Positions 7,206 to 13,435 of a stretch of 15,772 nt of DNA are shown one piece after another; position 1 is the stretch's first letter; each line of letters starts with the position of its first letter. The notes under the pieces are model-generated. The model saw only the letters and a list, made by a program, of their open reading frames with translations. It did no database searches and was not told the DNA's origin. A program made the translations under genes and the position numbers. Origin of the DNA: an uncultured Rhodospirillales bacterium. GTDB lineage: Bacteria > Pseudomonadota > Alphaproteobacteria > RF32 > CAG-239. The stretch spans positions 1-15,772 of the forward strand of contig CADBMA010000060.1 of assembly GCA_902795665.1 (NCBI GenBank), written 5' to 3'.

Positions 7206-8153
7206 TTATTTTTCATATGAAGCACGGCGTATGCGGTCATTAATTGCTAATCCGAGGCCTTGTTCAGGAATCGGAGCTATAGCGATACCTTTGTCACCTG
7301 ACATTTCGTCGGCGATGCGCATATAAGCAAACAAATTGGCAGCGGCTTCTTTGAGATCGCCGCAGGGGCTTAAATTCAAATCGGTATTTTGCTGGTTGCC
7401 AAAACCAATATAAAATACCCCTTTTTCCGGATGAAGAACATTAATTTGAAAGCGATGTTTGGGAGCATAGTGTTTGAGCATTTGTCCAGGGGAACTGGGG
7501 CGATCAGCTTCACCATGCGAAACCAATACTTTTTCATTTAAAAATGCTTCAATATCTTCTAGGGCTATGCCTCCGGCACGCAATAGAACAACATTTTTGC
7601 CAGTAACGTCAACAATAGTTGACTCTACACCTACAGAACATGGGCCGCCGTCTAAAATCATATCAACTCTGTTTCCGAGGCTATCGGCAACATGCTGGGC
7701 GGTGGTGGGGCTGATAGTTTGAGAGCGATTGGCAGATGGTGCTACAATCGGAACACCGCTGGAGCGTATGAGATTGAGGGCAACGGGGTGGTTGGGCATA
7801 CGTACAGTGGCAGTTGGCAAACCGGCGCAAGCCAAATCGATAGAAGAAGTATGCTCTTTACGCTTGAGTACCATGGTAAAAGGCCCAGGCCAAAAATGTC
7901 GGGCCAATTCTATAGCGCGGCTGTCAGTTTCAACATATTCGCTTAAGAAATCAATCTCAGCAATGTGTGATATCAAGGGGTTAAAAGAAGGTCTTTCCTT
8001 GGCTGCAAAAATGGAGGCAACTGCTTTTGCGTCATACACATTAGCCCCCAGTCCGTACACGGTTTCGGTCGGAAAGGCAACCAAATGTCCTGAGCGTATT
8101 ATTTCAGCTGCTTTTTTTATATTGGCCGGATTGGCAGTGTAAATATTTGACAA
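7206..8153 (-). CDS. sua5: L-threonylcarbamoyladenylate synthase, Sua5 type (315 aa)
   Basis: This enzyme makes threonylcarbamoyl-AMP from threonine, bicarbonate and ATP, the first step of the universal t6A modification at position 37 of tRNAs that read ANN codons. The YrdC domain occupies about residues 5-195, with FPTETVYGLG, the KERPSFNPL motif (Lys52, Arg54), APSANRS (about 138-144), SPT and VESTIVD. The conserved Sua5 linker follows (SSPGQMLKHYAP, about 220-231), then a C-terminal Sua5 domain ending in NDRIRRAS. Both domains make it the long Sua5 form rather than short TsaC. The start is TTG at 8153, preceded by a G-rich GGGGG; no Met occurs until about residue 94, deep in the fold, so TTG is strongly supported. 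It lies 14 bp after the HNH-like gene and is probably co-transcribed with it. Confidence 0.95.
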   Translation of the reverse strand: MSNIYTANPANIKKAAEIIRSGHLVAFPTETVYGLGANVYDAKAVASIFAAKERPSFNPLISHIAEIDFLSEYVETDSRAIELARHFWPGPFTMVLKRKEHTSSIDLACAGLPTATVRMPNHPVALNLIRSSGVPIVAPSANRSQTISPTTAQHVADSLGNRVDMILDGGPCSVGVESTIVDVTGKNVVLLRAGGIALEDIEAFLNEKVLVSHGEADRPSSPGQMLKHYAPKHRFQINVLHPEKGVFYIGFGNQQNTDLNLSPCGDLKEAAANLFAYMRIADEMSGDKGIAIAPIPEQGLGLAINDRIRRASYEK

Positions 8154-8167
8154 TTTTGCCCCCGAGA

Positions 8168-9268
8168 TTATCTTTTTATACCATTGTTTTTGTTGATATA
8201 TCTGCGTATATCTTTATTTTGCGTTTTGGTTTTGGGTAAAGATATGCTATTGACCATGGTTTCAATTTTATTTAAAAATATGCGATTGTCTATATTGCTT
8301 TTAGAAGGTGTGACAATATGTTGCGGATTGTTAAAGTCATATAAGCAAAAATGTTCAAAATCAAGCATGGCGCTACAGTATTGCGGCATTATTATTTTTT
8401 CGTACATTTTGTTTCCGTCAATATTGGGTACGGCTCTTTCTAGAGCGTGTTTTAATCGGTGAGTGTTTATTTCTACCAAATTTAGAGATGAAGGTTTGTT
8501 TACATCTGCGTAAGAAGATATATCATTTGGGCAATATATTGGGTTTTTGTGGTCAATGTCAAAACCTACGCCGCTGATTGTCTGACCTTTATATTCCAAC
8601 TCAAATGCTGCGGCAGATCCGGTGGTTTTCATGTTATGGATTAGGGCTTCTACATATGCCGGATATTCGCCGTTATTGCATAATAAGTCATAAAACTGCT
8701 GTTCATTACTATTGATAAAATGTTTAACAAAATTTTGTTTTTCGTGATGTTCAATAAATTTATCATGGCAGAATGTATTGATAAAGCTTCGAAAATCAGC
8801 AATATTCATTTTTTTTATGAGTTCAGGAGTTGCTTTTTCTTGTATCAAGTTAAGTAGCAGAGGATATTTTACAGATGCATAGCTTGGATACTGCATCATT
8901 TCGCGCTGAAAAACTGATTCATCTAAGGCTTCGGCGTATTTTTCAAGATGGCATGACTTATTTTTTATACCCTTTTCGAGAAAAGAGGCGTATTCGGGGG
9001 ATAGATGTTCAGTGGTCAAATTGGATATATATCCGCTACAATCATCGCGTATGAGCAGTTTGTGTTCCGGAGCGATAGAATTTTCAGGCGTGACTAAAAG
9101 AGAGCATCCATTATTGATAACATAGGAGCGCAACAAGGATAAGAGCTGTTCTTTAGTTTTGCTTTTGGGAAGCTTTTTAAGCAAGCACGCAGCCTTGCTG
9201 AGCACCGCAGATGATTTTTCTCTTTCACGGCGAATTTCAACGATTTCTTTACGAAATTTTTTAGACAC
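8168..9268 (-). CDS. Uncharacterised protein with HNH-nuclease-like motif (366 aa)
   Basis: I do not recognise the whole protein. Residues 1-45 are highly basic and helical (KKFRKEIVEIRREREK), followed by a helical region up to about 210. Residues about 220-280 hold an HNH-like arrangement: FDIDHKNPI with Asp239-His240, SSLNLVEINTH with Asn263 and His270, then His274. The DH - about 20 residues - NL - six to ten residues - H spacing fits the beta-beta-alpha metal fold of HNH nucleases, but paired zinc cysteines are absent. No membrane helix or signal peptide is seen. The start is GTG at 9268 with GAGGAA upstream; a near-consensus promoter precedes it. It is the first gene of a two-gene unit with sua5. 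Nuclease activity, targets and any link to tRNA modification are unproven; it could be an inactive or structural HNH-fold protein. Confidence 0.8.
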   Translation of the reverse strand: MSKKFRKEIVEIRREREKSSAVLSKAACLLKKLPKSKTKEQLLSLLRSYVINNGCSLLVTPENSIAPEHKLLIRDDCSGYISNLTTEHLSPEYASFLEKGIKNKSCHLEKYAEALDESVFQREMMQYPSYASVKYPLLLNLIQEKATPELIKKMNIADFRSFINTFCHDKFIEHHEKQNFVKHFINSNEQQFYDLLCNNGEYPAYVEALIHNMKTTGSAAAFELEYKGQTISGVGFDIDHKNPIYCPNDISSYADVNKPSSLNLVEINTHRLKHALERAVPNIDGNKMYEKIIMPQYCSAMLDFEHFCLYDFNNPQHIVTPSKSNIDNRIFLNKIETMVNSISLPKTKTQNKDIRRYINKNNGIKR

Positions 9269-9298
9269 GTTTCTTCCTCAATCTTTAATTTTGTCCAG

Positions 9299-9327
9299 AT
9301 TATAGCGCATATTTTTTGAAATGTCTA
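9299..9327 (-). promoter_or_regulatory. Sigma-70 promoter of the HNH-like gene and sua5
   Basis: On the minus strand TAGACA (9322-9327) and a perfect TATAAT (9299-9304) are separated by exactly 17 bp. It is the best consensus promoter in the window and gives a leader of about 25 nt ending in GAGGAA and the GTG start. It sits in the 116-bp gap shared with divergent pepA. Confidence 0.75.
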
Positions 9328-9371
9328 AACTTTTATTTAAGCTTTTGCCTTATATATTAAAAATAGTTATT

Positions 9372-9377
9372 GAGGAG
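9372..9377 (+). promoter_or_regulatory. Ribosome-binding site that sets the pepA start
   Basis: GAGGAG lies seven bases before the ATG at 9385. An in-frame TTG at 9370 overlaps this site, so it cannot be the real start; the ATG is chosen and the protein is 486 residues rather than 491. Confidence 0.85.
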
Positions 9378-9384
9378 AAAAGAA

Positions 9385-10845
9385 ATGACCGAATTTGTAT
9401 TTAATGCGAAAAAAAGATCTTTACAAAATAATGTGAAGGTTATTTTGACATCAAACTCTTCTGTAAACACTGAGTTTTGCAAAGAAGAAACAGTTAAAGA
9501 ACTAAAAAATGCCGTTAAAGAGGCTAAGTTTGATGGTTCTTATGGTAAATGTGTATCTGTATACAACGGCAAAAACAGAGTGTTTTTGGTTGGTACGGGA
9601 GCTAAACCGACTGCAGCGGAAATTCAGGAGTTGGGCGGAAAAATTTATGGATGGATATCAGGTTTTTCAAAAGTGGCCGTTTTTGTACAGCCGTTACCTA
9701 AAATAAAAGCAGATAGCTCAGATGTGGCGTGCAATTTAGCCTTTGGTATGGAGCTAGGCGGATATAGGTTTGATAAATATTTCACTACTAAAAACAGTGA
9801 TGATTATCCGCAATTGGAGCAAGTAGAGTTTTTTGCATCTGACGGCAAACTGAATAATCAAGATTATGACAATTTGCGGGCAGTTGCCAATGCTGTGCGC
9901 TATGCGCGTGATTTGTGTAATGAACCGGCCAATTATCTGACGCCGGAAGTCTTTGCAGATGATATCAAACGTTTAGAATATCTTGGGTTGAAAGTGGATA
10001 TTCTGGAAGAGAAACAAATTCGCGCAAATGGCATGAATATGCTGTTATCTGTGGCTCAGGGATCACATAATGCGCCGCGGGTTGCAGTTATTCGTTGGGA
10101 AGGAACTCCAGAGTCAGATGCTCCAAAATTGGGATTGGTTGGCAAGGGAGTTACTTTTGATTCCGGAGGAATTTCATTAAAACCATCGTCAGGTATGGGA
10201 GATATGAAAGGTGATATGACCGGAGCAGCGGTAGTTGTTGCCACATTAAAAGCGGCAGCTCTTTGCAAACTGAAGCAAAATATAATCGGCATTGTCGGAT
10301 TGGTTGAAAATATGCCGTCCGGTCATGCTACTCGTCCTGGAGATATTGTGACTTCAACGTCCGGAAGAACGGTTGAGGTTATTAATACGGATGCAGAAGG
10401 TCGTTTGGTTTTGGGCGATTGCTTGTGGTATTTGCAAGAAAAATATGGTGCCGAAGTTATTATTGATGTTGCAACTTTGACCGGTTCGACAATGCGGACG
10501 TTTGGCTCTGAATATGCAGGATTGTTCTGCAACACAGATGGCATGGCTGCAGATTTGTGCGAAATTGGCGAAATGAGCGGAGAAAAAGTTTGGCGTTTGC
10601 CAATGAATAAGGAATATGACAAGCTGATAAACTCAGATATTGCAGATATGAAAAACTGTGGTCCAGCTAATGCCGGAGGTATAACAGCGGCCTGTTTTTT
10701 ACAGCGTTTCGTTAAAGAAGAGAATGCTTGGGCGCACTTGGATATAGCAGGAGTGGATAGAGATGATAAAGGGCATTATCTTACACCTAAAGGCGCCACC
10801 GGTTGGGGGGTGCGCCTGTTGACTAAGTTTGTAGGCTGTTGGTAA
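9385..10845 (+). CDS. pepA: Cytosolic leucyl aminopeptidase PepA, peptidase family M17 (486 aa)
   Basis: PepA releases N-terminal residues, preferably Leu, from peptides using two metal ions, and works as a hexamer. The N-terminal domain (about 1-160) is divergent as usual; the catalytic domain carries the M17 signature NTDAEGRL. Expected ligands are present with the spacing of E. coli PepA: Lys254, Asp259, Asp277, Asp336 and Glu338, plus catalytic Lys266 and Arg340. In E. coli PepA also binds DNA in Xer recombination and carAB control; whether this one does is not visible. It stands alone, divergent from the HNH-like gene and convergent with gcrA, with a bidirectional terminator between. The promoter is in A/T-rich DNA around 9350, without clear hexamers. 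Confidence 0.96.
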   Translation: MTEFVFNAKKRSLQNNVKVILTSNSSVNTEFCKEETVKELKNAVKEAKFDGSYGKCVSVYNGKNRVFLVGTGAKPTAAEIQELGGKIYGWISGFSKVAVFVQPLPKIKADSSDVACNLAFGMELGGYRFDKYFTTKNSDDYPQLEQVEFFASDGKLNNQDYDNLRAVANAVRYARDLCNEPANYLTPEVFADDIKRLEYLGLKVDILEEKQIRANGMNMLLSVAQGSHNAPRVAVIRWEGTPESDAPKLGLVGKGVTFDSGGISLKPSSGMGDMKGDMTGAAVVVATLKAAALCKLKQNIIGIVGLVENMPSGHATRPGDIVTSTSGRTVEVINTDAEGRLVLGDCLWYLQEKYGAEVIIDVATLTGSTMRTFGSEYAGLFCNTDGMAADLCEIGEMSGEKVWRLPMNKEYDKLINSDIADMKNCGPANAGGITAACFLQRFVKEENAWAHLDIAGVDRDDKGHYLTPKGATGWGVRLLTKFVGCW

Positions 10846-10874
10846 AAGATGATGCAATAATGCATTAAACTTTA

Positions 10875-10899
10875 AAAGCCCCGATTATTTCGGGGCTTT
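10875..10899. terminator. Bidirectional terminator between pepA and gcrA
   Basis: A perfect 10-bp stem, AAAGCCCCGA (10875-10884) and TCGGGGCTTT (10890-10899), has a 5-base TTATT loop. It lies between the two convergent genes. The minus-strand side continues into TTTTAAAGTTT, and the plus-strand side has a shorter T run, so it probably serves gcrA best and pepA as well. Confidence 0.9.
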
Positions 10900-10921
10900 A
10901 ATGTTTGAGATAAAAAGATGT

Positions 10922-11437
10922 TTATTTTTTGGCATTGGGTTTGACATATGCAAGTGCGGCGTGTTCATCGCAATAGGTCTGACCGGTACGAACTTTGCGA
11001 CCGCAGAAATGGAAATTTTCATCTTTAGGGTCACCCAGAGGCCAACGACAAGTATGATTGTCTAAATCAGTAAGCTTGGCGTTGCCGTTAAAAGTTTTTG
11101 TTGGAACAGCCGGCTTAGGGATAAAGATTCTTTCAGGAACGGCTTCTGGTTCTACTTTAGGTGTATCTACTTTTGGAGTGTGATTATTTTCAACCTTTTT
11201 TGCAGAATTGTTCTTTGAACGGCAAGGGGAAGTTTTTTCAGAAGGTTTTGAAGCCGGAGTATTATCGATTTCATCTTTCTTTTTAATCGGAGAAGGGCGA
11301 GCGTCAAGTTGCAGGCGATGAACTTTTCCGACAATGGAATTTTTTGAGACGCCGAGACGTTTGCCAATCTCACCGGTGGTGAGGCCTTGTTTCCACATGA
11401 TGCGCAGGTCTTCAACCATTTTATCTGTCCATGCCAT
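10922..11437 (-). CDS. gcrA: GcrA cell-cycle regulator (171 aa)
   Basis: GcrA is an alphaproteobacterial transcription factor that binds the sigma-70 holoenzyme and promoters carrying CcrM-methylated GANTC sites, driving S-phase genes in Caulobacter. The N-terminus is the hallmark MAWTDKMVEDLRIMWKQGL, with a helix-turn-helix at about 21-41 (EIGKRLGVSKNSIVGKVHRL). A Lys/Pro/Ser-rich linker follows (about 47-115). The C-terminal domain carries Cys130 (CRWPLGDP), Cys145 (FHFCG), Cys156 and His159 (YCDEH), a likely metal site that engages sigma-70 in the family. Length is close to the Caulobacter protein. AAGGAG lies seven bases before the ATG. The gene is divergent from the exported-protein gene. 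No GANTC is seen in its own upstream gap. Confidence 0.95.
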   Translation of the reverse strand: MAWTDKMVEDLRIMWKQGLTTGEIGKRLGVSKNSIVGKVHRLQLDARPSPIKKKDEIDNTPASKPSEKTSPCRSKNNSAKKVENNHTPKVDTPKVEPEAVPERIFIPKPAVPTKTFNGNAKLTDLDNHTCRWPLGDPKDENFHFCGRKVRTGQTYCDEHAALAYVKPNAKK

Positions 11438-11474
11438 AGATGTTCTCCTTTATCCAAATGTTGCAACTTTTACC

Positions 11475-11503
11475 ATAGTAATGCAATATCAAATGTAAGT
11501 CCA
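11475..11503 (-). promoter_or_regulatory. Candidate gcrA promoter
   Basis: On the minus strand TGGACT (11498-11503) and TACTAT (11475-11480) are separated by 17 bp; each matches consensus at 4 of 6 positions. It gives a leader of about 30 nt ending in AAGGAG. Confidence 0.4.
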
Positions 11504-11569
11504 GAATTTTCTTGTTACCTTTTATTAAGAATATTAAGTTATGTTGTATATCAGGTAGGTAAAAAGGAT

Positions 11570-12814
11570 ATGAAATATCTGTTTAAGATATGTTTTGCGG
11601 CATTTGCTGTTATGTTGAGCAATTCGTCAATGGCGATTGCTCCGTCGGACTATGCAGAAAACTTTATAATTGATTTAGATGAACCGTTACCGCGTATTGA
11701 AGAATTGCGCGAGCAATTTCGGCCGGCTCCGGTATATGACCGCAAATTTGATTATTATTGGAATATTGGTACTGAGTTTGATCGGGGATTTGCTCAGACA
11801 ATTCGCAGGTATGGAACTCGCAATAAACGGCTTAAATGGGCAAGCGAAGAAAAATTGCTTGATTTGTTGCAAAGTGTTCCGCCGGAGATGTATGAGTATA
11901 TAGGGCCATATTTGCATACAGTGCCTGGGATTCCAGAGAAAATTTTAAATATGCCGGGGATTAAAGAAACAAAGAATAAATTTCCAAGTCGGATAGCATC
12001 GCGTTTTGCGGATATTGAAGATATTGAAATGTTGTCACCGGCTTTTTATTTTTTGTTAATGCCGGAAATTTGGCCGGAAAACCAAGACCCGAATGAAAAG
12101 CCGGTTCCGGCTCCGCTGCCTTTGCCATCAAATAAATATAATCCCAAGCTTTTGGATAGTATTACTAAGGTTGTTCGTCCAGAAGATTTTGCTCCGGGGG
12201 CGGTTGTAAAAAGCCCTTTGCGCAGTCGGCTTCGTACACTTGATCCTGAAGCATCATCATTGCTCAGCAGCCCAGATGTTAAGGCTGTAGCAAAGACAAT
12301 TGTTAACCTTATTGATTTTGGTAATAATATAGATGTTCAGCTAAGGATAATTGAAGCAGGAAATTTACTTGACGCTTGGGACGAAGCACGGGGCAAAGGT
12401 CTGGGAGTGGCTCATCTTAAAGAGATTGTTCATCCTTGCTCTCGATTGGTGCAAAAGGTTCGGCTTGCCGGTTTGGAAAGAGATTTTAAAAGAATTATTG
12501 CAAAAAATGCGTTTGATGAAAAAAGCTGGGCTTATACTTGTGATAAAACAATCAAAGCATATCGGTTGCTGAATATAAGTCAGATTGAGGCGCAGACTTT
12601 GATGCTATTTCGTAAAAATGTTTTTATGGATCAGCTTGGACGCTACAATTATAAATATGGTCCAATTATTGCAGCGATTATGCAAAGTACTGTTGAACGG
12701 TATAATGCGCCGCTGTCGGATATGCTGGAGGTAAAGAGAAATTATAGCGAAATTGAAAACGCTCTACGCGAGAGCAAACTGCGAATCGGGACAGATCCTA
12801 TTTTTATCTATTAA
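11570..12814 (+). CDS. Hypothetical exported protein (414 aa)
   Basis: I do not recognise this protein. The N-terminus is a clear Sec signal peptide: MKYLFK, a hydrophobic core (ICFAAFAVML), and a likely cleavage site after SMA at residue 22. The open frame extends upstream to 11387, but that part is inside gcrA on the other strand and would bury the signal peptide, so the ATG at 11570 is chosen; AGGTAGG lies at usable spacing. The mature protein is soluble-looking, without further membrane helices, with a Pro-rich segment (KPVPAPLPLPSNK, about 177-190). It has two Cys in its C-terminal half (HPCSRL and YTCDKT), which could form a disulfide. It is divergent from gcrA and 106 bp ahead of rpoZ. 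The role is unknown; a periplasmic location is inferred. Confidence 0.8.
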   Translation: MKYLFKICFAAFAVMLSNSSMAIAPSDYAENFIIDLDEPLPRIEELREQFRPAPVYDRKFDYYWNIGTEFDRGFAQTIRRYGTRNKRLKWASEEKLLDLLQSVPPEMYEYIGPYLHTVPGIPEKILNMPGIKETKNKFPSRIASRFADIEDIEMLSPAFYFLLMPEIWPENQDPNEKPVPAPLPLPSNKYNPKLLDSITKVVRPEDFAPGAVVKSPLRSRLRTLDPEASSLLSSPDVKAVAKTIVNLIDFGNNIDVQLRIIEAGNLLDAWDEARGKGLGVAHLKEIVHPCSRLVQKVRLAGLERDFKRIIAKNAFDEKSWAYTCDKTIKAYRLLNISQIEAQTLMLFRKNVFMDQLGRYNYKYGPIIAAIMQSTVERYNAPLSDMLEVKRNYSEIENALRESKLRIGTDPIFIY

Positions 12815-12850
12815 AAACAATCGGTTGTGTTCTGAAAACAATGCTTTTTC

Positions 12851-12879
12851 TTGCACAATATAGAATTGTGGTGTATGTT
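12851..12879 (+). promoter_or_regulatory. Candidate rpoZ-rsh promoter with an inverted repeat in the spacer
   Basis: TTGCAC (12851-12856) and TATGTT (12874-12879) are 17 bp apart. The -35 is a weak match. A perfect inverted repeat, CACAAT (12854-12859) and ATTGTG (12865-12870) around five bases, overlaps the -35 and spacer and could be an operator. The downstream leader carries AAAGG nine bases before the rpoZ ATG. Confidence 0.4.
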
Positions 12880-12920
12880 TGCCCAAGATATTTTAACATT
12901 AACTTTAAAAGGTAAAAAAA

Positions 12921-13415
12921 ATGGCAAGAGTTACAGTTGAAGACTGCATTGATAAAATTCCTAATCGTTATGATTTGGTTATGATTTCTACTCAGCGTGC
13001 AAAAGATATTTCTTCGGGATCTCCGATTACGGTTGCTAGGGATAATGACAAAAATCCGGTGATTGCCTTGCGCGAAATAGCAGAAGAAACAATCAATATT
13101 GAGGATTTGCAAAAATCTTTGGTAATGGGATTGCAAAAGTATGTTGAAGTTGAAGAGCCGGAAGAAGAAGAAATTGAAATTATGGCAGCTGAAAAAGAAT
13201 TGGCAGAATTGGATGAGCAATTTTCCGGTTTGTTGCTGGATAATGAAATTGCTGACAGTATGCAAGTTCGCGGCAGCGATGAGGATATGGATTTTGATGA
13301 TGATATTGATGCCGATGTTGAAGATGGCGATGATCTTGAAGATGATTTCGGTTTTGATGACGGCATGGATGATTTGGGTGCTGACGACGATATGGGTGAT
13401 TTTAACGAAGACTAA
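12921..13415 (+). CDS. rpoZ: DNA-directed RNA polymerase omega subunit with extended acidic tail (164 aa)
   Basis: Omega helps fold and hold the beta-prime subunit of RNA polymerase. The N-terminal 75 residues are the conserved core: MARVTVEDCIDKIPNRYDLV, RAKDISSG, NDKNPVIALREIAEETI. The MAR residues at the start contribute to ppGpp site 1 in E. coli RNA polymerase and are kept here. After the core come a Glu-rich helix (about 76-100) and, from 120 to 164, a tail with 22 Asp and 4 Glu in 45 residues, including repeated DD-phobic-Gly units. The whole is longer than E. coli omega (91 aa). It is 20 bp ahead of rsh on the same strand, the usual alphaproteobacterial order, and they are probably one transcript. 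Confidence 0.95.
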   Translation: MARVTVEDCIDKIPNRYDLVMISTQRAKDISSGSPITVARDNDKNPVIALREIAEETINIEDLQKSLVMGLQKYVEVEEPEEEEIEIMAAEKELAELDEQFSGLLLDNEIADSMQVRGSDEDMDFDDDIDADVEDGDDLEDDFGFDDGMDDLGADDDMGDFNED

Positions 13416-13435
13416 ATTGAAAGCGATAAAATCGG

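Noticed and set aside
6191..11561. The 11-mer TCAGGTAGGTA occurs both in the tetR operator region (6191-6201) and before the exported-protein gene (11551-11561)
   Set aside because: Shared 11-mers are expected by chance many times in a window of this size, and the second copy lacks the palindromic arms; there it more likely serves as a ribosome site.
11387..11569. Upstream extension of the exported-protein frame
   Set aside because: It overlaps the start of gcrA on the other strand and would hide an obvious signal peptide; the ATG at 11570 explains the protein better.
11438..11569. Possible CcrM/GcrA control through GANTC sites
   Set aside because: Reading the gap between gcrA and the exported-protein gene, and the other intergenic gaps, I found no GANTC; sites occur only inside genes, so there is no local support.
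12818..12835. Weak hairpin AAAACAA-TCGG-TTGTGTT after the exported-protein gene
   Set aside because: The stem has a mismatch and no following T run, so it is not a convincing terminator.
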